Below, in pieces: positions 23,350-34,967 of a stretch of DNA of 64,000 bases; the stretch's first letter is position 1, and each line of letters starts with the position of its first letter. The notes under the pieces are model-generated. The model was not told where the DNA came from and did not search any database. It worked only from the letters and a program-made list of their open reading frames with translations. The translations under genes and the position numbers were made by a program. This DNA is from Paragorgia papillata (lineage: Eukaryota; Cnidaria; Anthozoa; Scleralcyonacea; Coralliidae): assembly GCA_035771165.1 (NCBI GenBank), contig JAWNZC010000366.1, positions 75,001 to 139,000 on the forward strand, read 5' to 3'.

Positions 23350-24135
23350 TCAAGATTCTATAAAAATTAAGTTTTCGAATCATACGATTGCCTTGTGATA
23401 CCAGTTAACTCGGCAGACGGAAATCATTGGTGTGTTGTATACATTGATATATGGAAACAAACAATTTACTATTATGATCCAATGTATAAAGGTATACAGA
23501 ATTTAACAACGGTTAAACTAATCAAATTTTATTTTGATCAGCTCTACAAATTCAAGTCGTATGGGGTAGAATTTGAATCTAGGCGTTTCGTGACTTCATT
23601 CGACGTTTTCTGGGAAAATGAATTTTATACGCAAAATGATAATTCGAGCTGTGGGGTGTACATACTTATGTACATAAGTTTCAAACTTGGATTACTGAAT
23701 GTCGATCCACTGAAAGATGAAATTGAAGAGATAAGAACATTTATTGCCCAAGAATTATTAGAACATGAAAAACATGTACCTAGCACAGAAATGTATCTAT
23801 TACAGAAAGGTACAAAAAAATGCAGTGTCCCCACGTACTACAAACAACAGGTGGGTGAACGTGTGGTTCTAAGATGCAAAGCTCATGGAGGAGAACCAGA
23901 ACAATTTTTGTGGATATTTTGCAATACAATTGTATGTTCAGAGCAGACGTACATATTTAAATTAAGTCAGAACCAAGTTGGAACATATACGTGTCAGGTC
24001 ACATACGAAGACGGTGTAGTTGTTACGTCATCAAAATGTAAAGTAGAATGTGTAACACCTACAAATCTTAATCAAGACATAGACCACATTCTTGAGGTAT
24101 TGAAACAAAAAAGTGTTTCTATAAGTGACACTTGA
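23350..24135 (+). CDS. Ulp1-type cysteine protease (C-terminal half) fused to an immunoglobulin-like domain
   Basis: The open frame follows a plausible acceptor near 23370 (AATTAAG). Residues of the C48/Ulp1 family are in order: LVIPVNS, GNHWCVVYID (catalytic His), IYYYDPMY (Asp), TQNDNSSCGVYILMY (Gln and catalytic Cys). About 30 residues later a second fold begins: VGERVVLRCKAHGGEPEQ, LWIF, and GTYTCQVTYEDG, the Cys..Trp..Tyr-x-Cys pattern of an Ig domain. Ulp1 proteases cut SUMO-like modifiers inside cells, where Ig domains are rare, so the fusion is odd. The N-terminal Ulp1 half (WLND motif) is missing here; a matching half is at 31515-31780 on the opposite strand. The protein could be TE-encoded. 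Confidence 0.72.
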
Positions 24136-24819
24136 AGTGGTAGATAACTGTCGGGTATTTACTGTAAGGAATGAATAATATTTATTCCGAAATTTAAATC
24201 GCATAATCACCTGTAGGAGATGTTTTTTTGTATTGCGCAACTGGCAGCTGATATGACACAACGCGGCCTGTAAGGAATATTACTTGCGCAACAGGACGAC
24301 ACAGATTGACCAAAAACACTTAATTGTTGTGTTGCCGTTGCAGCGGATATGTATGACTTGGCGCGACGAATGTGTCAATCACACTGGGAATTTAATTAGC
24401 TATTTCCGCCACCGCCCGCGTTTTTAAATAAATGCTATTAACCCGCAACTGCCCGCAAAGCGTCATAGTCCGCATCCGCGCGAGGCAGTCGTTTGGAGGA
24501 GACTAGAGCCAACAGATGACCACATGACATGGATTTGATTTCGCCATTGGAAAGGGTAGAAGGTAAGCTTCATTTTGATATAAAATATAGCCATATGTTT
24601 GTCTTCTTTTTGGCGAGATATGAGTTGGGGGAAATGTAGGCAGTAAACATCCTGAGTTTTTTGGCTGTACAATACAAAAGTTTGAAAACAATTATTTGTC
24701 TTTATTCTGGGCATATAGGAAAACTAAAACGATACGATTGTTCTATGACATTCAAAGATTGTGTTATGAAAGTCTGGTCGAATACCATGTTATCTTAAGA
24801 AATTTCAACCAAGACAAGT

Positions 24820-27718
24820 ATGGCTAATCGCATGATCACAAAGCGAGAAAGATTTCCAATCGGAGAGTGGTCTCGGCAAGTTAAGGATAAAAGGAATGCT
24901 TTGCTTCAAACAAACGAGTCTATTCAGAATATACAAAGTCAAATTGACATTACTAGTGATAGTTATGAAAAGCTGAAGGGAGAGACTGCTGTACTTGAAG
25001 GCAAAGTCAACGAGTTAAAACGAAAGGTGAGAAGAATATTGTTATGTTTAATCATTGTGGATTATAACGATGCCTGTCTACTAGAGCTAATATAGGTTGA
25101 TAGACTTGCGATTTTCTGTTTATAATATGCATGTAGATCAAAAGACAACATTTCATACTTTCATTTTAAATGTGTTTATGTTGACATTATAATAAAGTAA
25201 ACAAAACAAGAATTGTTCATCACAATTTGTCATTCTGGGGTGAATATTACAGAAACTAATTTTAATGCCAAGGCAAGCCAAGGGGACATACTGAGTTTGC
25301 AATTTCTGGGGGATGGCTCTGCGGGATAGTCAATGCTGGTCAGTGATTGATGCCAAAACCTCTCAACATTTCCCTTTTTTCTTATAACATTCTGGCAAAA
25401 TTTGCATGTCAGTTCATTCAATGAATTAGCATTGATGTATTAAATATTTTTGTCATTTGCAGCGAGGTTTACTTGAGAATGAGAAGGTGCATATGCCAAA
25501 AGGCTCGTGCGCTAATGTCATCACAACAAAACTTGATGAAAACAATAGCGACAAAGTAATTGGCATCTCTCACAATCTTGCAAGGAAGAGAAGGAGATTG
25601 ACATACACTGCAGTTGAAAATATCCACTCAAGTGCCAAGGCTACTGACGATGAGGCGAAAACAGCAACAAAGAATGGGCTGTGGTACACATTAGTTACAA
25701 ATGTTAACAGTAAAGAAATCACTGATTTGTGTAAAAAATCCAAGACATTTGGTAAAGTTGTAATACCAGAAATAGTTCAGTCATCAGTTGCATGCTTTGA
25801 AAAGTCACCAAAAAATTTGATCAGGTCTGTAAGTGTACTTTACAGGGGAGGCATGTTAAGCAAAAGGAAATATAGCAGTTTGAGGTCTTCTGAAATATTT
25901 GACTATGACATTGTGCAAAAAAAACGTAGAAGAATGGAATTTGATGAAGGTTGTAAAGTACCTGCATTAGTACCATACAAAGATCTGATGAAATTTGTTG
26001 GGGAACAAGATATTGGCAAACTTAATAATATACCCCGTGCCTTGGCTGAGAGGGAAACTGAAAATGAGAGTGAGGAGATTAATGATAACTTACTACCATT
26101 AATCCCCGGGCATTATATTGCATTAGAGGAACGTTTGCTGCAACTGGCAGATTTCTATCTTTATATTGAAAGTCAGAGGCCCGGTTATCTTAATTGGTTT
26201 GGTCGGGAAAGGGGCCATTTCCTTGTCGCACTGGGGGAAGATGGTGCACCATTCGGCAAATCCAACGAAGCATGTTCCTGGCTTGTTTCTTTTCCGAATG
26301 TTGCGGAAAGAGTAGCAACCCCAGATGACAATTTCCTCATCTGTGGTGCAAATTGCAAAGAAGACCACCTTTCAATGTTAGAATATGCAAAGCATTTAAA
26401 ATCTGAGGTGATTAGTATAGAAAGCCAAACATTTAGTGTAAGCGGTCATGAGGTGAAGTTTGAAGTTAAACTTATCCCAGCAGATATGAAATGGCTTAGC
26501 ACATTTTCAGGTGAATTAAACAATGCAGCCACTTACCCATGTCCTTTTGCTAATGTAAAAAAGGATGAACTCAAAGAAAGGGGCCACAGTTTGGGTGTTG
26601 GATCCGGACACAAATGGCAACCTTGGTCATATGAGTTTAGGGAAATTGTTGCCGGTAAGGTTGCACAGTATAAGAAGGGCCTAAAAAAGCCAATGAATGC
26701 ATCTAAGAATCAGCGAGTCAAGATTTGTAAGAAAATTGCTGAGCTGAAATCCAGACAAGAATTTCAGCCAGTTCTTGGTCCAATGGTCCAACTTGCAAAA
26801 TGTGACCCCTTGCATTTAGGTAACAACTGTTGGGGGCACTGGCACACACTTCTTTTTAACCATGCCATGAACAAGGCTAAGGTTGGCAATGCAGTGAAAT
26901 CTGTCTTCCAGTTGCCTGAAAGCAACCCCCTGCGTAAACATTTAAAAGCACTTAAGCTTAAAATGAAGTGCAAAAAGTTGTACAATAAGATTGTACGGTG
27001 GTTTAAAGAGAAGCGGGGATCATCCAATTTTGAATGTAGGTTCACTGGGGAGGAGACCAAAAAATTTTGTGATGGGTTCATGCATCTTATTATTGCAGCC
27101 ATTGAGGATGATGTTGAAAAACCCAGCAATGTCTTTCCTTTGTCCCTAGCTAAAATGGGTATTCACCTTAGGAACAGTATATCCCTTGCTAGCAGGGTTT
27201 CTGAGATTGGCAAGAATGATTTACCAAAATTGGAAAGTGAGTGCAGACTGTATTTCAATTTAGCCTCTCTTTTTCATTCTGCCAATCTCAGTGTGTGGAC
27301 TGTAGGGCACGCTGTCCCCTTCCACACAACACAACTCCTTGAAGACTTGGGAGTGGGTCTTGGAATAAACTCTATGCAAGGACGAGAGTCGAAGCATCAA
27401 CAGATTGCTTCCTTTGCTGAATTTTCTTTGGTTAAGAACAGATGGGAAAAGGTTTTCCGGCATGAATATATGTCACTTATTTGGCTAAGGAAGCAAAATC
27501 CTTACCTTGATAGTTACAGGAAGTGTAAAGACAAATACACTCCAGACCGATGCTTCGACTCTGAGTATTGCATGTGTGGTGTAGCTCTTAGTTCTAATAG
27601 TCAGTGCAAATACTGTGGAACTATGCTGTCAAAAGAGATAACTGCTTGTGCCATAGCTGGATATATAACAGAAAAAATGAGGAAAATACTGAAACATGCT
27701 GAAAATGTTCTGTAGGCA
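24820..27718 (+). CDS. Uncharacterised two-exon gene, coiled-coil N-terminus and conserved GxDGAPFGK / MQGRESKH domain
   Basis: Exon 1 (24820-25026) starts MANRMITKRERF, forms a heptad-like coiled coil and ends at an AAG|GTGAGA donor. Exon 2 starts at 25463 after TTTGCAG, in phase, and runs to a stop at 27715, about 820 residues. An AATAAA lies at 27877-27882. The product resembles a family I remember from many cnidarian genomes as uncharacterised and multi-copy. Its blocks are LVALGEDGAPFGK, ACSWLVSFPN, DMKWLSTFSGELNNAA, KSRQEFQPVLG, DPLHLGNN, RFTGEE, GINSMQGRESKH and a C-terminal CxCG..CKYCG zinc ribbon. The recurrent D, E and H residues suggest an enzyme or transposase, but I do not recognise the fold. 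The frame is intact, so the copy may be functional or recent. The Ulp1-Ig ORF ends 700 bp upstream on the same strand. Confidence 0.75.
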
Positions 27719-27988
27719 TGTATGTTATTCTAGAGTAGTCAAGTTATGAGAAATGTTTTACTGTTCTAAGAATGTGATTTTAAGCCATTTTTTTAAGCTT
27801 CTGAACTTTTATAAATTATTTTATAGTATTTGTACAGTTTAACCAGTGTTTTCATTGAAGTTGATCATGAAGTTAAAATAAAATGTTAAATTATTATTAA
27901 TTTGTCTTTGGTATGTGTATTATTTTTGGTACATTTGTTGTGTTTATATATGGTCTGTTGTTGGGCATCCAGTGTAACCAAACTGATA

Positions 27989-28170
27989 TTAACCCATAAG
28001 CAGTAATGCGCCCCAAAAGATCCTGATTTGTTATTGATTTATCACCAGAGAGTGTTTACTGAGAAAGGGGAAAGTGTTGGCAACACTAGTACTTTCCCTT
28101 GACGAGTAAAATTGTCTGCCATTAGACACAGTAAAATGACAGTAGGGGGCATTGTGTCTTAATGGGTTAA
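27989..28170. mobile_element. piggyBac-type MITE (TTAA target site)
   Basis: TTAA flanks a ~175-bp non-coding element with ends CCCATAAGCAGTAATGCGCC and GGGCATTGTGTCTTAATGGG. Same target site and CCC/GGG termini as 3843-3977, but different inner sequence. Confidence 0.65.
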
Positions 28171-28718
28171 TCAAAATATCTATGTCTCTTGTACATGTTG
28201 ACACATTAACCTGTATAATTGCACCCACTTTGTGATTTTGCTCGGTCTTATGCCAGACTGTTTTACTTACCAGCAGCACAGTGTTGCGCGTTAACAGGTA
28301 TTAAAAATATAAAATAACTAGGATAAAAGTACTGCATAATTAAATCGTTTTAAAAACTGAACATGTCTAGTTGTGAAATATATAGTATGTAATTTTTTTA
28401 TTCAACTACTTTGGTACATACTTAACAGAAATAAATGCACAACATATTTTTGATTTTGAGAACTTAAATTCAAATACAAAACATGGCAACACAAATTCTG
28501 TATACAGAATACACATTATATTAACCGTAACATGTTATATATTGTATCTTTCTACTAAAAAATAAATGATTGAGTTGTCCCCCTTGATTTTTACTTATAC
28601 TTAATAGTTACTGATCAATGCTGTATTAATAAATCATTTGATTGATGTTTTATACCTGGAAACCATTTTTACACCTTGCATATGTTGTAAATAACAAGTC
28701 TAGTTCACATTTTGAGCG

Positions 28719-29397
28719 TCAAATGAACTGTGGTACTCCGTTAGTATTCCAGCATCCATAGTGACACATAACATTCACATTTTCTTTTGAGTCGTTGTAA
28801 GTAATAACAAAAGGTTTATTCTCATTGACGATAAGATCAACATGCCCCCTTCCAGGTAGTTGTTTCTTGAAATTAGGTTCACCATTTCCATCAACAGTAA
28901 ACAGTTGATACAGCTTTCGTCTATTAGTTATATGGACAATCTGTTCTTTCACTTTTTTCCCTTTGGCTATGCATGTCACATTAATACTTACACCAAACGA
29001 GGATGTGCATGTCAGGATTTTAATAATATGGTCAAACACCTGCCTTTGTAATCTCGAACTGAAGTCGACCACCCAAGGATGAGAATGCTTGGCGGTAAAA
29101 TACAATCTTCGAAGAACAGATTTTGTCCAAAATACAATTTCTGAACAAGCCATGCCGTGAAGACATGTAGTTGCAGACATCAACCTTTCTTCGGGTGAAT
29201 ACTTGCTGGAATGTGCAATCATTGCCTCTTTCTTCGCACGGGGAAAGGTCACGAAAAAAGTCTTGGACAGCCAGCTTTTCAGATATTGCATCCCACGGTA
29301 ATAATCCCCAGTATTTTAGTTCAAGTCGCTTGTTAAAATTGTCAATCTCGGAAGAAAGCCCTTCCATCGCCTCGTTATTCAAGCTTCTGTCCGCCAT
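28719..29397 (-). pseudogene. Unidentified gene, frame changed once
   Basis: The minus strand opens with an ATG at 29397 (MADRSLNNEAMEG..KYWGLLPWD). From about 29290 the coherent reading moves to another frame: KYSPEERLMSATTCLHG, VLRRLYFTAKHSHPW, INVTCIAKGKKVKEQ, ending at 28719. The second frame is ~190 codons without a stop. A small intron is possible, but no clean GT-AG pair is evident, so a frameshift is the simpler reading. I recognise no domain. It converges on the uncharacterised gene at 24820-27718. Confidence 0.5.
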
Positions 29398-29399
29398 AT

Positions 29400-30082
29400 T
29401 GAAATTTAGAACAACAAACTTGACGAGACAGCCTCGACTTCGTGCCGTGCAAATTTATGCTAATTTTTTCCCAGTGTGAATATGTATACAAAAGTTGCGA
29501 ACATCTTATTTCAATTTCAATTATAATTCAATAAACAGAGTTCAAAACCTCATTAAGAATTCATGAAGCCAAAACAAAGGAAATCCATGTTTAATGAGTG
29601 TCTTTATATGTGATATAGTAAGATTCAACATACGGACAGTCTCTAGGGCCACGTTTTTGAAGCCGTTTATTAAACTCCCAACATGTGGTTTATCAGGTCA
29701 AAACTACTCGGGCTGCGCCCTCATGGTTTTAAATCTGGTAAAACACTGCTGCTCGTTTATCAAACTATACATAATATAAGATGTTCAGAACAATTTATGA
29801 GACTACAGAAGTTTGGATCAAATAACCAAATATAATTAATTAAATTCAAAGTAAACTAAAAAAACCAACAAAAAAACCCCTTATACATTGTATAGAATAC
29901 AATATATTTTAGAATTTCTATAGAAAGCGGGGGGAGGGGGTGTGAGATTTTAAAAATATTAAAAGAAAAATATACCAAAAGAGTTTTTTATTCCTAATTT
30001 CTGTAATTTTACATACAAGCGCCGTTGCAGCAGATGTCCAAGGTGATACTGTGGTCAATCGATAAAATATTTTAAAATATTT

Positions 30083-30128
<46 letters not shown>

Positions 30129-30990
30129 TTTTTTTCAATTTACATTTAAATTATGCAAACGATTCAGTTAAAGATGGCCGACCAGACTCATTTGCTGCTT
30201 TGCCTTTGGCAAAAAGGTAAGCATGAACTTAATTAAACAATGAACTTATTAACAGCAGTAATTGCGTAATCCATAATGCGATATAAGTTTGTTACTGTAG
30301 ATATACCACAATGCATTGCGAATTTAAGATGGCGCGGCTATTGTTAAATTAACGTGATTTTTTTACTTTAATCAGATTTTAACAACGAAATACAGAACTA
30401 CAAAGATAAACAACACTACAAGAGACCTAAAAATTATTTAAAAGTGGCACAAATCACAACAAACGAGCCAAATATATCTACGGAATTCAAGTAATAGTGA
30501 AGAATGAATTTTAAAGAAAACAAGAACCCCAATGTAAACAATTCCAAATTATCTAGCAATTAAAACCATACAGGTTTGTTTATCGCGTTATAAATAATTA
30601 TGTGTTGGTATAACCTACATATTGCTTATCGGTTTTGCAATTAAATAATAAACCAAGACATCGCCTCTAATATAAACATTTGTATTATTTTTCAATAAAA
30701 TGAACCATACTGTATGATATTAACAGCTAAAATTGTTTTATAGAAGTCAAGAATCGCTCGTTAAGGAAGAGGCATAACATAAAAGAAAGAAAGAAAGAAG
30801 AAAGAATGACGTCTATTTACATCAATAATACAAGCGTAATCAAAATGACAACTTCCACTACAAGAACAACACTAGCTTATATTATATAAGTACATAATAA
30901 TTATGTAATTGCAACCTTTCTGCATTTGACGTTTTGTTTCCATTCTATATATGCATTAAGCCGGTACGGTGGCAATTGGTATCTAACCAC
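29400..30990. other. Non-coding AT-rich stretch with (AT)n microsatellite
   Basis: It includes an AT microsatellite at about 30081-30125 and a GAAA-rich stretch near 30783-30805. No conserved coding signal was found on either strand. Confidence 0.45.
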
Positions 30991-31002
30991 AGCGAATTTG
31001 AA

Positions 31003-31048
31003 ACGCATATGAGACATTTCGTGCAGGGATGAGACTATTTAATAATTA
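31003..31048 (+). repeat. Short inverted copy of the USP/Ulp1 linker region
   Basis: TTTGAAACGCATATGAGACA and the following TTTCGTGCAGGGATGAGACT match the minus strand at 31815-31770, except for one substitution and a missing TCGA. No similarity continues on either side. It is a ~45-bp sliver of the neighbouring gene, opposite in orientation. Confidence 0.7.
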
Positions 31049-31514
31049 ACAATATGTTATGTAATTATAAGCATATAATTTCTCATATTAGTAAGACTAT
31101 ATGAGATCTAAAGTAAACTGGCCCAAGAAAAACTAGAAGTGGCCCAGATCTGGTTCAAGATATATTATTCAAAATATATGGGTACTGGATAGAGAGTAAA
31201 AAAAAACAACTTTTCCGTACGCACAGTAATGGGCGTGTTCAGCATGAAATAAGTAAATAACCCAAAAAAGTATAGAATTCAAGCTAGAGAAGACGGGTAA
31301 GTAAGTACAACCGTGGTGAAAGTATCTTAATATTGTATGGCAGTGAGGAATGGACCATAACGAAAACTACGAAAAAGCAACTAAAATGATGTTACACCAA
31401 TATGCTAACTAGGATTACACTGAGAAAGCTAACAAACGATATCTTCAAACTTGTCTCGTCACAATTTCTTGAGATACGTATCCAATGATGGGTCAAAAAT
31501 GCAAGTGGCAGATG

Positions 31515-31780
31515 TTATCTATGAACTATACGTTTGTGGGATTTAACTGAGAGAAATAAAACAAAAGACGACGAAATATCTATTGTATCACCAACTTGAA
31601 AAAGGACACTATGGGTTGCCGATAACAGAAGTGATAAGTAAGCATCAACAATACTGTCATTTAGCCAGCCCTGGTTCTCCAATTTGTAGCTGGTATTTGT
31701 AACTGGAAATTCCATTGTTTTAAAATCTCTACCCTTTAGCTCGTAACCAGTTTCTGCAAACTTACAAATAGTCTCGATCA
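31515..31780 (-). pseudogene. Ulp1-type protease N-terminal region
   Basis: The minus strand reads CKFAETGYELKGRDF.. then NQGWLNDSIVDAYLSLL, the opening motif of Ulp1/SENP proteases (WLND). The frame continues to about 31515 without reaching the HW..D..C catalytic core, which instead is found at 23350 on the plus strand. It is separated from the upstream USP part by a 4-bp TCGA insertion that shifts the frame; the related 31.0-kb fragment lacks those 4 bases. A dead or split copy. Confidence 0.65.
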
Positions 31781-32222
31781 TCCCTGCACGAAATGTCCCA
31801 TATGCGTTTCAAATCGCCTTTACTTTTACAGGTTTTTGTGTTGTTCGCGTTTTCTCCGTTAACATTTCGCCGTTTTGGGGTTTGTGATTTTTCTGTCTGA
31901 GTAGCTGTTTTCTTATTTTTGTTTTCGGATTTTCCAGAAGCTTTCTGTGGGTCAACTTCGCTGCGCTTTCTTTTGCTATTGGTAAGATCTGTGCTACCTT
32001 TCTTGCAATAAAATACCAGATAGACTGTCTTTGACGAATATTTTTTCCAAATCTTTGAAACATTTCTCACATTGGTGTCATCGATCTCTATAACATTGTT
32101 ATCTACATATTTCAATGCTGTGTAATGGCCACTCTGAAGGTGAACTCCATGGTGTAATGCGCACGCTCTTAGACGATATTGAAACGGGCGTTCTGCTGTT
32201 ACTTGAATGTCACATAGCTACC
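31781..32222 (-). pseudogene. Ubiquitin-specific-protease (USP) C-terminal segment, fused upstream of Ulp1
   Basis: The minus-strand frame reads FQYRLRACALHHGVHLQ, then SGHYTALKYVDNN, VIEIDDTNVRNVSKIW and TVYLVFYCKK. This is the C-terminal box of USP deubiquitinases: HxG..GHYTA carries the catalytic His, then the D near the end and a YLxFY strand. A lysine-rich linker (KRKRSEVDP..) follows and runs into the Ulp1 WLND region. The 5' side stops abruptly at about 32222 where satellite sequence begins, so the Cys box is missing. USP and Ulp1 in one chain would be a two-headed ubiquitin/SUMO protease. The USP match is clear; whether it is a host gene or TE cargo is not. Confidence 0.68.
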
Positions 32223-32224
32223 AA

Positions 32225-33730
32225 ATTTCAGATCCAAGTATTTTTAACCGGATCTGACATTCTAATTTTTCTTGGGCCAGCAAGAAGATAGAATGAGCTT
32301 CAATTTGATATATATGAAAGCCGGTTAAAATTAAAAGAAGCCATCGAAATTTTCCCCCCAAGACCATCCCGACGATTTTAATAATAAATTGTTCTATTTT
32401 TATCGCGCTGTGTAATTAACAATTTGGGCGCCTCATTTAAAAGCGAATAACTCTTGAACCAGATCTGGGCCACTTCTAATTTTTCTTGGGCCAGCAAGAA
32501 GATAGAATGAGTTTCATTTTGATATATATGAAAGCTGGTTAAAATTAAAAGAAGCCATCGAAATTTTCCCCCAAAAGAGTCATGTCGGCTACAAGTGAAT
32601 TTGGCTCGCTGTGCAATTGACAGTTTTGGCGTCGCTCTTTAAAAGCTAATATATCTTGAACCAGATCTGGGCCACTTCTAGTTTTTCTTGGGCCAGCGAG
32701 ACGATAGAATGAGCTTCATTTTGATGTTTAGCAAAGGCATTAAAAAGTAAGGGAAGCCATCGAAATTTTTCCCCCAACACCATCCCGATTTTAATAATAA
32801 AGTGTTGTATTTTTATCGCGCTGTGTAATTGACAGTTTGGGCGCCTCGCTTTAAAAGCGAATAACTCTTGAACCAGATCTGGGCCACCTCTAATTTTTGT
32901 TGGGCCAGCAAGAAGATAGAATGAACTTCATTTTGATATATATGAAAGCCGGTTAAAATTAAAAGTAGCCATCGAAATTTCCCCCCAAAAGAGTCATGTC
33001 GGCTACAAGTGAATTTGGCTCGCTGTGCAATTGACAGTTTTGGCGTCGCTCTTTAAAAGCTAATATATCTTGAACCAGATCTGGGCCACTTCTAGTTTTT
33101 CTTGGGCCAGCGAGACGATAGAATGAGCTTCATTTTGATGTATAGCAAAGGCATTAAAAAGTAAGGGAAGCCATCGAAATTTTTCCCCCAACACCATCCC
33201 GATTTCAATAATAATGTGTTCTATTTTTATCGCGCTGTGTAATTCACAGTTTGGGCGCCTCGCTTTAAAAGCGAATAACTCTTGAACCAGATCTGGGCCA
33301 CTTCTAATTTTTGTTGGGCCAGCAAGAAGATAGAATGAACTTCATTTTGATATATATGAGAGGCGGTTAAAATTAAAAGAAGCCATCGAAATTTTCCCCC
33401 CAAGACCATCCCGACGATTCTAATAATAAAGTGTTCTATTTTTATCGCGCGCTGTAATTGACATTTTGGGCTCCTCGCTTTAAGAGCGAATAACTCTTGA
33501 ACCAAATCTGGGCCACTTTTAATTTTTCTTGGACCAGCAAGAAGATAGAATGAGCTTCATTTTGATATATATGAAAGCCGGTTAAAATTAAAAGAAGCCA
33601 TCGAAATTTTTCCCCCAAGACCATCCCGACGAATTTAATAATAAAGTGTTGTATTTTTATCGCGCGCTGCAATTGACATTTTGGGCTCCTCGCTTTAAAA
33701 GCGAATAACTCTTGAACCAAATCTGCCCAG
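32225..33730 (-). repeat. Satellite array, about seven ~210-bp units, minus orientation
   Basis: The units are reverse complements of those at 20350-21175, with block starts (TTTTCCCCC) near 32351, 32565, 32770, 32985, 33185, 33395 and 33610. Two subtypes can be told apart: one has CCATCCCGA..TTTTTATCGCGCTG, the other GTCATGTCGGCTACAAGTG. They alternate at 32.57-33.19 kb, giving a higher-order dimer of about 410 bp. Confidence 0.88.
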
Positions 33731-33732
33731 CT

Positions 33733-33930
33733 AGCACAATTACGTTGCGGGAACGTTGTGGCAACGTTCGACGAACGTGCAGAAAACGTTGCGATACAAA
33801 GTTGTGATAACGTTATTTTGTGGACTCCCACGAACGTCGTATACACGTTTACAATAACGTTGCAATCAAACGTTCCTACGACATTCCACAAATTTCGGAT
33901 ATTCCTACAACATTCCAGCAACCTTCAAAT
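33733..33930. repeat. Degenerate AACGTT-rich repeat
   Basis: It begins CCCAGCTAGCACAATTACGT and contains about ten AACGTT or ACGTTGC-type words in 200 bases (for example GGGAACGTTGTGGCAACGTT). It starts exactly where the satellite unit breaks off (AAATCTG|CCCAGC). Non-coding; probably a MITE or simple-repeat-derived element. Confidence 0.6.
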
Positions 33931-34905
33931 GATATCAAAATAACGGGCGATTGCCAAAAACCGTCTCGTATTTAAAAGGATTAAAAATAAATATAATCGC
34001 TGAAAGTTATTATCTAACTTTCTATGAACGTTGTTGGAACGTTGCAATGTTATACCTGTCATGTTAAGGGTTAATACAGCCGAATTTGCGCTCCAGAGAA
34101 AGCTAAATTTAAAACATTAATTTTCTCTAATGGTTTTTCATTTTACACGCAACATTTATTCAAACACAAAAAATGTTTGGTTGATCTATGGAGACAAACG
34201 AATACTAAGTTATTTGAGAGAATGGAAAAATATGTTTATTTTAAACAAAGATACGAGTAACCAGAATTTAACCGATATCATTCATGTACATATCAAGGTA
34301 ATAATCGAGTGGGAAATGTCTCATAAAAGATGGTTTTTATTCACAAAAACAAAATTTGCTTAGGTAATAAAAGCTAATCGCCGGATCCCCTTATAAATAA
34401 AACTATACCAGACTACTTTGCAGAATTTTCTTTAATATGTAAATATCAAATTCCTAAATATAACAGACACACAATTTTTGATTAACATCTCAAACGAGCT
34501 GTTGAAAAGCATACTGGTAGTTAATTCGGTAGGTGAATAAGGGGAACTGGCCAGATTATTAGCTATTTCAGACACCTTTTTAAAATCAATATCTTGTATG
34601 TTTGATACCATCCTTATAGTGTCTGAAATAGCTAATAATTTACATACAAAATAACTATGCCAAATAACTATATAGTCCCGAGTAAAATATGCATTTTCAA
34701 ATTAACATATAATTATATCATTGTTCATCGCTTTCAGGGCCTGGCTTTTCAGGTTTCTGAAAAAAAAATATCAAGGAAGTAGTGTCAAGAAATTCTTTGC
34801 AATATACTACAGTATATACACATCAATACAACACAGTACACACACACATATATACATACATACATACATACATACACATATACATACATACATACATACA
34901 TACAT

Positions 34906-34967
<62 letters not shown>

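Noticed and set aside
32225..33730. Regularly spaced repeats resembling a CRISPR array
   Set aside because: Units are ~210 bp with no unique spacers, in a eukaryotic genome; this is a satellite.
33227..33921. ORFs across the satellite and AACGTT repeat
   Set aside because: They repeat the satellite sequence in frame and share no protein family.
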